Shown: piece after piece, positions 54,045 through 64,000 of the stretch
How the letters are laid out: each line of letters begins with the position of its first letter
How positions within the stretch are numbered: position 1 is the first letter of the stretch
DNA from: Ichthyophis bannanicus
Taxonomy: Eukaryota; Chordata; Amphibia; Gymnophiona; Ichthyophiidae
NCBI GenBank assembly: GCA_033557465.1
Contig: CM066033.1
Coordinates: 911,240,808 to 911,304,807, forward strand
Direction of reading: 5' to 3'
Length of the DNA stretch: 64,000 nucleotides
Made by a program: the position numbers and the translations under genes
The notes under the pieces: generated by a model
Seen by the model: the letters and a program-made list of their open reading frames with translations, nothing else
What the model was told of the DNA's origin: nothing
Database searches by the model: none

Positions 54045-54600
54045 CGAAGGATTTCAGTATATTTTTCACAATGATGCCAAGATCATTTTCCTGGGTGGTG
54101 GCCCCTTATATGTATCTCAGCATCATGTACCTATAGTTTGGATGATTTTTCCTTGTGTGCTTCACTTCACACTTGACCACGTTAAATTTCAACTGCTATT
54201 TAGATGCCTAGATCCCGAGTCTCATAAGGTCTTCCTGCAAGTCTGCACAATCCACTAATGATCTAACAAGTGTAAGTAATTATGTCATCTGCAAATTTGA
54301 TAACCTCATTTGTTGTTTCGTTTTCCAGACCATTTATAAATATATTTATAAAAACACCAACTATATCCTTTCTTCTTTGAGAAAATTGACCATTTAGCCT
54401 TACAGCACTTTCTATCAATTGCCAGTCCACAATAAGACATTTCCTCCTATCCCATGACTTAAATTTGCTTGGGAGTCTTTCATGATGAAATTTATCAAAA
54501 GCGTCTGAAAATCCAGGCAGACTACTATGTCCACCAGTTCGCCATTATCTGCATGTTTAACTCCTTCAAAAAATATTGCAGATTGCTAGCTCCATGTTGG
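54045..54600 (-). pseudogene. CR1/L3-type RT fragment
   Basis: On the minus strand the order matches 24230-24720 of the CR1 in copy B: a HGIGG-like block, the GQFSQ region, FINGLEN, then EVIKFADDI with the catalytic ADD, and the block before DLGVI. Many stops and indels show an old fragment. No 3' end is included. Confidence 0.7.
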
Positions 54601-56339
54601 CTGTGCCCATTAGGACGCACCTATCCATACAGGGGCGGCTCTATCATTAGGCAGGGTGAGGCGGTCATGTCAGGCAGCAAATTCGCGGGGCATCAAGAAG
54701 TGTCCAGTTGCGGCCGCCTCACTCCTGCCTAAATAATGCCATCCACTCCGGCCTTTCCGTCTTTCTCCAGCTGCCACCATTGCCATTGCCGCTTCCTGAG
54801 GTCAACAAAGGCAGTGGCAGCGAAATGAGAAGTAAATGTGGTGCTCGGCATCTTTTGTTCCCTGCCCACTATGTCATCTGTGCCACTGCTGCTTCTCCTA
54901 AACTCGGGACCTTTCAGACATATGTTCTTCAAAGGCCTTGCCGGTCCCGCCCCCTTTGACGTGTAAATGGGGCAGGAGAGATCTGTGGACATACTGCTCC
55001 CTTACAGCCTGGCTAGACTGATGAATATGTAGGCAGCACAGTTTAGCCTCTTTTGCTCATCCCTTGACTTCAGATGCAATTCAATGGCCTGTAATAGACC
55101 TAGAAAACTGTGCTATTTTCCCTTATTTCTTTAAACATTTGGGAGCCTATTGAATTCTACCTTTGTGAAGTCGATTTTATTTGAACAATATTCTGAGCCT
55201 ATCATATCTTTACTTTGTCTTTGGCATTTGACCAGTCCAGTGTCTGCATCCGAAAAACTCCCGTGTTGACTTCATAACCTCAAGTCTTCTTAAATTTGTA
55301 GACAAAACCATAACTGTGAAGTTCCACACGATAGCAAGAGGATGCATTCTGCTCCAGTAGAGGAGCTTGCATTTGTGAGAAAGAAACGGCCTGTAAATCA
55401 AGCAGTGCACACTCTGTGAGATGGAGAAATGTAAACGGATCTTTACTTATGCAGAGGCTCACAAAATAAATCATTCTGCAGCGGGGCTTAAATAAACCAA
55501 TGTACAGTATGTCTGAATGACCACTTAGTAACTGCCAAAATAAGAAAAACCTCACACAAGGACTAGTCACCGGGAGGAGAATTTTCAAAGGAATTTGCCC
55601 GGGGAGGTTGCCTGGGGCCGAAAATTGTCTTCCCCTAGTGGGTAAATTTGCTCTTTGTAATCCCAGCCACTGCTGAGAGGGGTGGGATAAGAACAGAGAA
55701 GGGAAAAATACGTATGCGCAGTGTTTCATTTTGAAATCTCCACACGCATTTTATCTCATATACTTTACTCCTGCACAAAAATTTAGCTCGCAGGGTCACA
55801 GGTACCTGCAAACTACCCAAAACGTACTGTGAACCAGCAAACTACCCTGGCAGTCTCAAAACTGCCCCCCCCCCCTTGCTTCAATATTTGTAATAACATG
55901 ACTAGATAAATAAATAAGTCATCAAAGTCAAAAATATATTTAAGGCAGTGTGCAGCAGTATAAAATCCAAATAATGCTCAACCCAAATAAAGTTTAATAA
56001 AACTGTAATAGAAAATAACCCTAAAATATGTGGTAGACAAGCTGCAGCCCATATGAAGTGCCCACTCCTGGAAAACAAAAAGCAGCATAAACATAATCCT
56101 TTATGGGGGTGTTAAGCTGTGTTATTGGGAGAATGCATGTTACTGCTCGTTATTTCCTGCTAATTGCCAGTAATACGTGTTATTGCTGTAACTAAGCTCG
56201 GTAAATAAGTCTCCCAGATTGTACACCTTCCCATACAGAGGAACATCTGCTGTACCCGACTACTACTAACCTTGAGCTCGGCCTTGAGCTGGTAGTGATG
56301 TGAATTCATTATGTATGTTAATGTGTTTTTAAAATGTAG
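54601..56339. other. No gene recognised
   Basis: Only short ORFs, and a C-run at about 55865-55876. No bounded repeat, RNA gene or exon was supportable. Confidence 0.5.
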
Positions 56340-56884
56340 GGGATTATTTTAGAAACATGACGGCAGAAAAAGACCACCTGGCGTATCTAGTCTGTCCTTC
56401 CATATCAACCACTACAACAGTCCCCTTTTTTCCTTTAGAGATCCTCTGTGTTTCTCCCATGCTTCTTTGAATTCAGATACTGTCCTCGTCTCTACCACCT
56501 CCACTGGGAGACTATTCCACGCATCTACCACTCTTTCCATAAAGAAATATTTCCGCATATTACTGCTGAGTCTATCCCCTTTCACTCTCATCCCATGCCC
56601 CCTCGTAGCAGAGCTTGCTTCCAATGAAAAGAGGCTCCTCTTGTGCATTTATGCCACGGAGATATTTAAACAATCATGTCATCTCTATCCCGCCTTTCCT
56701 CTAAAGTATATATATTAAAATCCTTAAGTCTGTCCTCATATGCTTTATAATGAACACCACTAACTATTTTAGTAGTCACCCTCTGCACCGACTCTGACCT
56801 GTTTATGTCCTTTTGAAGGTGTGGTCTCCAGAATTGCACTATTTTGTGTTTTGCATGTGTGAATATGATCACTTGCATGTGCAA
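56340..56884 (-). pseudogene. CR1/L3-type LINE 3' end
   Basis: Minus strand: FWRPHLQKDINRSESVQRV, LEERRDRDDMIV and, after a break, MRKYFFMERVVDAWNSLPV and GRDE-type sequence. These parallel FWSPYLKKDI, RLRGDMIEV and WNLLPEDVV of the CR1 at 24754-25302. A 3' UTR-like segment follows to 56340. It is a different subfamily from the CR1 in the DIRS element. Confidence 0.75.
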
Positions 56885-56939
56885 GTCACATCTATGACCA
56901 AACTGTCATTTTAGAAAGATGTCTGCCCCAATCACATCT

Positions 56940-57440
56940 ATTCATTTATTTATTTAGCTGTGCTTATATACCACCTTTCACCTGGTCAAAGCGGTTTACA
57001 ATTCAACAAAGTGGTTTACAGTATACAGAAAAGGAGGAGGGGTACTTTAAATAAACTGTGACATAATTAGGGGGAGGGAGAACCCATCACCAAGAGGGGT
57101 GGGATATTTACAATCTAGGGTTTCCCATCGGTTTACCTATCTAACATTTACAATCCTGTTTGCCCAGCAACTCTCAGTTTTGATTCTGAGTCTCAGTTTT
57201 TGACGTTTCTTTTGGGACGAGTATCAACGGATGATGTTCTGCTCAAAGCCCAGATGTTCTTTGAATAAGTGGGGTTTTAGCTGTCTTCTAAATGTTGATA
57301 GCTCCTTGATGCATCGGATTTTTGTTGGAAGAGAATTCCATAAGGAAGGTGCGTAGAGGTCAAATGCGTGGTCAGTTCTTTCATGTGGCACAATCAGGTA
57401 TTGTTTGTGATCTGCCGGGTAGTTCTTCCTGAGTTCTTTC
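56940..57440 (-). mobile_element. L2-type LINE 3' end
   Basis: The minus strand encodes APSLWNSLPTKIRCIKEL and STFRRQLKPHLFKEHLGF, the C-terminal end of an L2-group ORF2, then a 3' tail with TTGTAAACCGCTTTGACCA and AAATAAATAAATG. This tail type is shared with the SINEs and short tails elsewhere in the window. Confidence 0.75.
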
Positions 57441-57443
57441 TAA

Positions 57444-57830
57444 GGGCCCCTTTTACTGAAGCCCACTAAGGATTTGTAAATAATGTGCCAAACATACGTG
57501 TGTTCTTTGCAAAGTCTCTGTGTTAGCTGTTGGGGGCATGACCAGTATGTTCCCGGTGGCTAATGCACAATGGGCAACAACAGATGCACTTAGGGAAGTC
57601 ATTGGCTGCACCCGCATTAAGAGCTGTGTTGCAGCTGAGCACATGGCAACTGCCCGGGCTCCAGCAGTAATGCACTTTCTATGCCCAGGCTCTGCCCATT
57701 TCCTGCCCCATTCCATGATTGCGTTTTAGTATGAGGCTGTGGCCTGCTAATGGGTTAGTGTCCCTGATACCCTGTTGCCATGTGTTGAAAGGTCTGTTAA
57801 CCAGCTAACAGGCTTTAGTAAAAGGGGCTC
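57444..57830. mobile_element. PIF/Harbinger-type MITE
   Basis: 387 bp starting GGGCCCCTTTTACTGAAGC and ending GCTTTAGTAAAAGGGGCTC, inverted repeats of 19 bases with two mismatches. TAA is duplicated exactly at 57441-57443 and 57831-57833, the 3-bp target duplication of PIF/Harbinger. No transposase. Confidence 0.88.
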
Positions 57831-57833
57831 TAA

Positions 57834-58633
57834 GTTGCACAGGGGTGTGTCAGGGATATGGTTTGGACAGAGCAACAAGATACACTTGTATCTTCAGTTT
57901 TACCTATGGGTTTCATGTGGGTGACAGAAATTATCCATGGCAGTATTTACACCTGGTCCCTGGCACATTTAGGCTTTCTGAAAGTGCTTGTTTTGGCCAG
58001 CCCTTTACTGGTGGGGATAAGGGGGACAGTCCCCTTAATTCCCCCAATGTTTCTTTCTCCTTTCCACATGTTACTTCAGTAATCATTGCGTTAAGGTTAG
58101 GACAGCCATTGACCTGTCCTAGCTTTAACCAGCTTAGCCATGTGGTTAGCACCTGAATATCGCTGCTGATCGGATAGCAATCGGGCCCATCCCCAATCCG
58201 CCCACAGACTGCCCGGTTTTAACAGCAGGGTTTTTACGCAGTCTGTGGGTATCCACATAGTGCCATTGAATATTGGGATCGCCACATTTTAGCCGGTTAA
58301 TATATCTACTAACCGGTTAAAATGCTTCAATTATAACCCCCCCCCCCCCACCCACTTAGTCTTACTGGCTTGTGATACCTTTTCAATAAAACTAACAAAA
58401 AAGATATTGCACTGCATGAACTGTTGAGGTATCACAGATTGGGGGATCTTGGATGATCATATTCTACATTTTTTGTTGCTTTTTTCAACAGAATTTATGG
58501 CCTACTAAAGAGTGCAGGAATCTGAAAAAGCAATATTTTTCCCAGCTACTAGAACTGCATTTTAGACTTATTCCAATCTTGATAGTATTTTGTGCCTATT
58601 GTACTCCTTTTACTATTTAATTTTTTGTTTCAG
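57834..58633. other. No gene; one strong hairpin
   Basis: CCCACAGACTGC (58201-58212) and GCAGTCTGTGGG (58238-58249) form perfect 12-base arms within a probable small repeat (about 58090-58330). A C-run at about 58338-58350. The remainder is intron-like. Confidence 0.55.
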
Positions 58634-58704
58634 GATGTTACAAAATTACCTTAAGAGCATCAAAGAGGTTCAAGGTGACCCAGAAAAGATGACAAGGGAG
58701 CAAG
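58634..58704 (+). CDS. Probable host-gene exon
   Basis: 71 bases following TTTTTTGTTTCAG and ended by GTAAGC. One base completes the codon begun by the exon ending at 42728 (AG+G, Arg), then 23 codons read MLQNYLKSIKEVQGDPEKM and TREQ, leaving a single G for the next exon. The peptide is charged and likely helical, possibly coiled-coil. It belongs to no repeat seen here. Protein identity unknown. Further exons would lie downstream of the window or between repeats, and none was found to 64000. Confidence 0.62.
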
Positions 58705-58879
58705 GTAAGCCAATCACGAATGTCGGAGCAAAGATCTGATCCTAAGAACTGAAGCTTGGAACTGGGGATGGAAAACTCTTGACAGCTCTCGGATTCTATT
58801 CCAGGCTCCCTCGGTTCCAGCAAACAGGTTGTTTTCATGCCCTGTGCCTCTGTTTACCCAATGGTGATTCATTTCTGAT

Positions 58880-59000
58880 AATAATAAATTGTTTATTGTT
58901 TATTTCACACTTAATATACCGCCCCCCATAACATCGGGGCATAAAGACAGAACAAGCAGGTAGACCAAAAGATAGGAGACAAAGAAATGAAATTCAGGGG
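58880..59000 (-). mobile_element. Short LINE/SINE tail remnant
   Basis: The minus strand carries GGGGCGGTATATTAAGTG and an ATAAACAATAAACAAT tail similar in plan to the other tails. 5'-truncated. Confidence 0.4.
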
Positions 59001-59042
59001 GGGGAAGCTAGGGAGAATAGATGAGTCTTGATAATGTCACAA

Positions 59043-59321
59043 TATCTTATTTATTTATATTCTCTTATATACTGCACCAGTGCGGTTTACATTGAACAAA
59101 CTGAAATTACATTGAACAGGGCATTATAACTTGGAGATAACTATTTTATAGGGAACATGGGCTATGGAGGGTTAAGTGGCTTGCCCAAGACTACAAGGAG
59201 CACCTGTGGGACTAGAAACCCCAGTCCTTCTGGCCCAAGGTTGCTGTCCTCTAGTAGGATTTGAACCCCTGACCTTCTGGTCTGAAGTACCTTGTCCCAA
59301 CCACTAGGCCACTCCTCCACT
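59043..59321 (-). mobile_element. tRNA-derived SINE with L2-type tail, full length
   Basis: Minus strand: GTGGAGGAGTGGCCTAGTGG (A-box), perfect B-box GGTTCAAATCC, body with CTTGGGCAAGCCACTTAACC, then tail ATGTAAACCGCACTGGTGC, GTATATAAGAG and AAATAAATAAG. The tail equals that of the L2-type LINE fragments, so the SINE probably borrows that LINE's machinery. Confidence 0.82.
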
Positions 59322-60674
59322 CTTCTCTCATTTGCCTTTTGGTGCTGTCCTGTGATCTGCGTGCCTGTGCGCATGGGCATCTATTCCAGAGGTGGAGGAA
59401 TGCAGGTTTCTTTTTGTATTTGCAGTTCAGCTTTTCACTAAAGCACAGCCTGAAGCAAAGCAACCTGCTTATCCAGCATAACATCAAAATAAGCATCAAA
59501 GCAAATTAGCTACTGTTATGCAAAGAGATCTGCAACCAAGAAGGAAGGATCAAGAGAGATCCTGGTGCAAGGACTAGCAGAAACAGGCAAAGGGAAAATT
59601 TATAATCAGAGAGTTGAATTATTCTGTTATTAAGATGGGCGCTGTATCAGCTTGCCTATTTTGGAAAGAGAGATTGCTAGGTCGTTGACAAAGATACATT
59701 GTTAAGATTTTTTTTCTTGCTTCTAACTATCCTGAGAAAAGCTTCAGATGGAAAAATTTAAAAAAAAATGTTATCTAACTTCTGCATAAATAAAGATATA
59801 CAGTATTTACTTGGAAATTGAACTTCACATTTGGGATTTGGGCTCTTAGGCTCCTGTGGTAAGCTAAGAAACAGCTTTCTTCATTCCTGTGTCTCCCGCC
59901 ACAAGTCAGAAAAAAAGGACATAGTCTTGATCTTAAGGAAATACTGTATAAATTGATCCAACAGCGTGACACAGAACTTTTCCAACAATTAGTCAGATCA
60001 AGACTATCTACCAAAATGTTCACCATTACCCCTTTGACCGCCATCAACTTTTCTTGTTTCGACGTTCAAGGTCAGAAGGAAAAAAATCTTTCCAAATAGT
60101 GGAATAGACTTTGCTAACATCCTTAAAACAGCCTTCAGATATTGTTTAAAGGATTTTATTGGAGCAAGAAGGGAGGATTTAGGAATGTTAAGTATCCAAA
60201 GATTCAGAGACCTAGCAGCATTTGTTAGGTTTTCACGCCTTCAGTAAGTAGCAGTTTCATCCTGAATATTTTTCTCTTATACCTCGTACTGCTGTTAATT
60301 ATAGCACCTGTTCCAGTTTCACAGCTTTATCCAAGCAAGCCCTAATCTTGCCAAAGAGGCTAAGGTCTGTTTCACAGCGCCCATCATGTTTCCATTAGAT
60401 TCAGGACTGGGCTGCGACTGGGCCACTCGAGGATATTGAATTTCTTCTTGCTGAGCCATGCCCCTCTTACTTTTGCTTTGTGCAGATGAAAAATAAATCT
60501 TCTCTGCCGAATCCCAGATCTGTGGCAGATTGGAACAGTTTTCCTCCAGGCCTTGCATGTACTTTGCCCCATCCATATTTCCTCATCCTTAATAAATCTC
60601 ACATTCCTTGTTGCTGCAAAGCATCCTCAAATCACCGCCATGCTTTACTGTGCTATATACCATATACCATATAG
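59322..60674. other. No gene recognised
   Basis: About 60310-60660 may be a decayed DNA transposon (the minus strand reads NILEWPSRSPVLNLMET, reminiscent of a mariner/Tc1-type catalytic segment), but too little is preserved. The rest shows nothing. Confidence 0.4.
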
Positions 60675-61018
60675 TGGAGTGGAGGAGTAGCCTAGTGGTT
60701 GGGGCAAGGTACTTCAGGCCGGAAGGTCGGGTGTTCAAATCCCACTAGAGGACAGCAACCTTGGGCTGGAAGGACTGGGGTTTCTAGTCCCACAGGTGCT
60801 CCTTGTGGTCTTGGGCAAGCCACTTAACCCTCCATAGCCCATGTTCCCTGTAAAATAGTTCTCTGTGTGCTGTGCTTTCCTGTCTAATCAATGTGTTTAT
60901 ACCTCAAAAATTTCCTGTCATGATTTGACAATTTCCAATCTGTAATCAAAAACCGCTGCTGATCGCTGGAAGTAGCGGTATACAAATGTATACTAAATAA
61001 ATGTATACTAAATAAATC
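60675..61018 (+). mobile_element. tRNA-derived SINE
   Basis: Opens GTGGAGTGGAGGAGTAGCC with TAGCCTAGTGG A-box and TGTTCAAATCC B-box, the same body as 59043-59321, and ends AGTAGCGGTATACAAATG plus AAATAAATGTATAC repeats. The tail variant differs from the 59043 copy. Confidence 0.78.
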
Positions 61019-61345
61019 TCACTCAGCATTGAGGCCAAAAACTTCCATGTTACTCTCATCAGGCAACAAAACCTTTTCCCATATGCTTGCAGCCAGAGCC
61101 ATAGCAAGTTAGAAATGTGCTCTGTCCAACCTGCAAAGCTGTGCACAGGAACTCGTTCTTATCAAGCTTCCTGGAAGCCCCAGTGACGATGTCAGCGCCC
61201 CTTCCATTCTTGCGCCCTGGGTGGCCGCACTGCTTCCACAGTGTTTGCTATGCCCCTGTTTGTAGCGTCCCCTAAGTGTTTCCGCTTTACAATGATGGAC
61301 CTGATAGTGATCCAGAGATATTCAAACACACTGACATGTTCTTAT
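61019..61345. other. No gene recognised
   Basis: Single-copy sequence between SINE and provirus; nothing seen. Confidence 0.5.
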
Positions 61346-61951
61346 TGTAATAGCGAAGGGCCCGCAGCCCCAATAATACCCGGAGTCAATGGATGAGGAT
61401 TCAACTCCCTTTTATTGTATATACAGTCTCAGCACTAGCATACAAAATGTCTGAGCCCTGAGCTAAGTCAATCAACAGCATTTATACATTTCTTCTCCAA
61501 GTTAATACAGGCCAAACTTCTCATTGGTTCTGGTAACCCACATACCTTCATCCAATAGCCATCTTTGACCGGGCATACCCCCCTTGCCCTCCCTCTGTGC
61601 ACATTTCTCTAGCCCTGGCTCAAAACGCTAGACAAAATATTCTTACACTGTTCTGCTTTTCTGCTTTATTTTCATCCTAATTGCTAGGTCAGAGCACAGC
61701 TAGCAGAGATACAGTGGCGCGGCATTACACTAAAACAGACATCTGGCTTACCTAAACAATAAACAATAAGAAAGTTTTATTCTCTTATCTCCAGGAGAGC
61801 AGAACATGTTATCATGGCCAGAATAGAGCAGTATTTCTTTCTAACAGCTAACAGTATTCTGTAATTTTCCAAAGTCAGCAATGACATTCTAAAGCAGGAG
61901 AAAAGGGCTTCAGGCCTAGCTCTGCTACATACTAGGCCATCGCCTATCACA
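61346..61951 (-). repeat. Second ERV, 3' LTR
   Basis: 606 bp, starting TG and ending CA on the + strand. The minus strand carries AATAAAAG near 61410-61420. Bounded inside by the polypurine tract. Confidence 0.82.
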
Positions 61952-61963
61952 TTCCCTCCTTTT
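61952..61963 (-). other. Second ERV polypurine tract
   Basis: AAAAGGAGGGAA on the minus strand, directly against the LTR. Confidence 0.8.
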
Positions 61964-62024
61964 GATTATTCACACCCGCAAGTGAGAAAGGGTGAGAATC
62001 TAATCACACAAATAGCAAAATACT

Positions 62025-62786
62025 TCAGACTATAGTAGAGGGATCACTGTGTGGTATAGGGTAATAATCCCATGAGGCTAATATATGTGCCGCTGCCTTG
62101 CGGTCAATAGTACTATCGATAATGGAGTTCAGCATGCGCAAGCATAAGGGTAGGAAACATGGGATACATATGCAAATAGCCACAATCAAGAATACAAGTA
62201 TAACAAGTGTCTTCAGGCCGCCTAGGCTTGAAAACCAAGAACCAAACCAGCCATCTAGTTGCAAGCCATGCCATGTTTGGACTGGGACGTACGTTTGCTT
62301 TCTCATGTGGTTGGCTATGTCTTCTACAACCTGTCCTTCATTATCTATTTGTAAGCAGCAGATTGTTAGATTAAATTTTCCACAAACTCCTCCTTCAGCT
62401 GCCAGCAAGTAATCTAAAGCTAAGCGGTTCTGGTAAATGGCTGTACGCATCTGTGTGGCTTGTTTAGCTAACAAGGTTAGTGCTCTACTAGTTTCATTGG
62501 TTATAATTTCAACAACAGCTTGCAAACGTATAATACGATCTAACATATATATAGGGGTGCGGTAGCCCCAAGAACCATCTTGCGCCCAGGTAGCAGGTCC
62601 ATAGTAAGAAACAATTCGCTCTGGTGGCCATTCTTCAGAGGATGCATCCCATTTGTCCCACTGGCCAATTCTCAGAGCGTCACGTGTCTGTCGGCTTCTA
62701 TATACAGGGAACCCCAATTGTTCTCCGTGGGAAAGGGGCAAAAGAAAGAAAGATGGCCGTATTGTTCCAAGAACACACGCTCCTCC
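62025..62786 (-). pseudogene. env: ERV env, transmembrane subunit region
   Basis: Open from the stop at 62787-62789 to the natural end at 62025. Counting codons from 62741: a basic RSRQTR stretch at about 15-20 is a possible furin-type cleavage site. A heptad region precedes [16 protein letters not shown] at 103-118. A C-x7-CC motif is at 120-129, one residue longer than the usual C-x6-CC. A membrane span is at about 176-197, followed by a cytoplasmic tail of about 40 residues. In a virus this subunit drives membrane fusion. The frame is shared with the upstream subunit but cut off by the amber stop, so I call the gene broken. Confidence 0.8.
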
Positions 62787-63845
62787 CTAGTTGGCAGGGA
62801 GTTTAGCATATGCTCGGGTGCCACAAATACAATATAGGCCAGGTGGAGCTTGCCAGGTGCTGTGTGTAGCCAGATCTGTCCATATCCTGGCCAAATAAGG
62901 AAAGATGATCAGAGGATTAGAAGGTTCTGGAGTATTGGCACCTGACCACCAAGAAGTCGTTCCCGTAGTGACATTGTAATATTTCTGGTTCAAACAGACC
63001 AATTGTCCTACCAATGCAGTCAATTGTGGTCCTGCTCGTACAAAACACAGTCTACCCACTATGGAGTGGGCTAGGACCCATTCATTGGTAGTGTTATGCA
63101 CATCAGTCTGGTTATATGGCACAGAATAGTTCAGTTCTTGTGCTTCCCAAGGCCACTGGTCTCCCATTTGAGTTCCTCCACAGAAGAGACAGTCCGAGAC
63201 ATGGAGGCTGGATGCCACAGCTCCAGCCAGTTCAATGAATAAATTCTGCGAAGTGTGGGGAACAACAAATTCTGCTTTCATGGCCTCATGGAAGGTATGA
63301 TGTATGCGATATGGTGAAGAAACATGAGTCTTTACATTCAGCTGGATGAATATGATGGTTCCAGGGTCAGCTCCACCTCCTGCTACGCGCAGGCCAAATC
63401 GAAATCCTTGCTTCCACTGGCTGGGATCGAAGATTTGAAGTCGTAGAGGATTGCAAGCACTTTTCTTGCACTGTTCAGGTTTCAGTAAAGATAATCTTTC
63501 TAGCAGCGCTTTGCGATTGTCTCCAGTCTGTCCTGTAGGGCTACCAGACCAGGTAGCATAATACACACAATCCCATTTTGGACAGAAGTAATCTGCTTCC
63601 GATGATTTGCTATAGGTTGTCGGGGAATGTATCCCAGTGCATACTCCCCAGTTGTACGCACCTTCAGGACACATATATTTCTCATCATAATAGTAGGCTT
63701 GTTCCCATGAGCCGCACCTGTAATAATTATTTCTGTTAATCAAGTCACAAGCATCAAAATACAGGTACGCAGGTTGATTGGGATCAGAAAGTTGACTCGT
63801 AGCGTTGATAAGGGCTCCATCTTCATCATTCCATCTCAATTCCAA
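62787..63845 (-). pseudogene. env: ERV env, surface subunit region
   Basis: 352 codons from the first visible Met, ended by TAG at 62787-62789 in the same frame as the transmembrane part. Many Cys and several N-x-S/T sites indicate a glycosylated ectodomain. A C-x-x-C motif (DCLFCGG, residues 219-222) corresponds in kind to the isomerase-type CxxC of gamma-type surface subunits, which pairs with the C-x6/7-CC of the membrane subunit. LYCICGTRAY lies near the end. The signal peptide and true start are not identified; the reading upstream of 63845 was not resolved. Confidence 0.8.
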
Positions 63846-64000
63846 GACGTAGTAAGACGGATTCTGTCAAAGTTTGAAACAAGTACGAATCTTTCCCTTA
63901 GTGCAAACATTCAGTTCTGTACCATTATAAATACACCGGCTGACTATGCCAGTGCAAGTATAGTAAGAGTGGTAAAGTAGAGTCTGGGTGACTTGCATTC

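Larger units (their letters stand above)
61346..64000 (-). mobile_element. Second gamma-type provirus, 3' part, cut by window end
   Basis: 3' LTR (61346-61951), polypurine tract and env on the minus strand. Its LTR ends, polypurine region and env tail resemble those of 43259-50657, so the two are one family. The rest lies beyond 64000. Confidence 0.88.

Noticed and set aside
60310..60660. Mariner/Tc1-type transposase
   Set aside because: Only one suggestive peptide; no terminal repeats or second motif, so not called as a feature.
1..64000. CRISPR array, bacterial operon or phage system
   Set aside because: No array of regular repeats with spacers and no bacterial gene organisation; all repeats are eukaryotic transposons.

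Overview
This is a transposon-dense stretch of a large vertebrate genome. DIRS, Penelope-like, CR1/L3, L2, L1, Harbinger, hAT, tRNA-derived SINEs and gamma-type endogenous retroviruses all occur together. That mix fits an amphibian best; a caecilian is plausible, but the species is inferred, not shown. No bacterial features are present. Two short, well-spliced-looking exons on the + strand (42657-42728 and 58634-58704), whose phases join in frame, suggest that at least 42.6-58.7 kb lies inside or across an intron of a host gene I cannot name.

Layout. (1) 1-9087 and 14379-24907 are two copies of one locus, separated by a 500-N assembly gap (9088-9587) and 4.8 kb of single-copy sequence. Each copy holds a 5S rRNA-derived pseudogene, a small MITE-like element, a cluster of hairpins and the left part of a DIRS element into which a CR1 LINE has inserted. 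Copy A (1-9087) lacks about 1.5 kb of the LINE and becomes error-rich towards the gap, so a false duplication by the assembler is a serious possibility. (2) In copy B the whole DIRS element can be read (17980-28716): left ITR, gag, RT/RNase H/methyltransferase-like ORF, tyrosine recombinase, internal complementary region and right ITR. A near full-length CR1 (about 20413-25475) sits inside the RT region. (3) 28971-30173 is a Penelope-like fragment with a GIY-YIG endonuclease piece and inverted terminal segments carrying decayed hammerhead-ribozyme-like motifs. (4) 31400-42228 is a nest: an old + strand L2-type LINE, split by a minus-strand L1 (17-bp target duplication), which is itself split by a minus-strand L2 with an open 699-codon RT frame and by a short LINE/SINE tail. 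(5) 43259-50657 is a complete LTR-to-LTR provirus on the minus strand with a 4-bp target duplication and nearly identical LTRs but wrecked gag/pol and no env. (6) 51-58.6 kb holds an integrase fossil, an internally deleted hAT, two CR1/L3 fragments, an L2-type 3' end and a Harbinger MITE with exact TAA duplications. (7) 58.7-61.3 kb holds SINEs; 61346-64000 is the 3' part of a second, related provirus whose env is almost continuous and runs off the window.

How the parts relate. The autonomous LINEs, DIRS and proviruses supply the enzymes. The SINEs share the 3' tail of an L2-type LINE, and the MITEs and the deleted hAT keep only their ends. The two proviruses share LTR ends, polypurine tract and env-tail sequence, so they belong to one family. 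All positions and identities were read by eye; no alignments or database searches were run.
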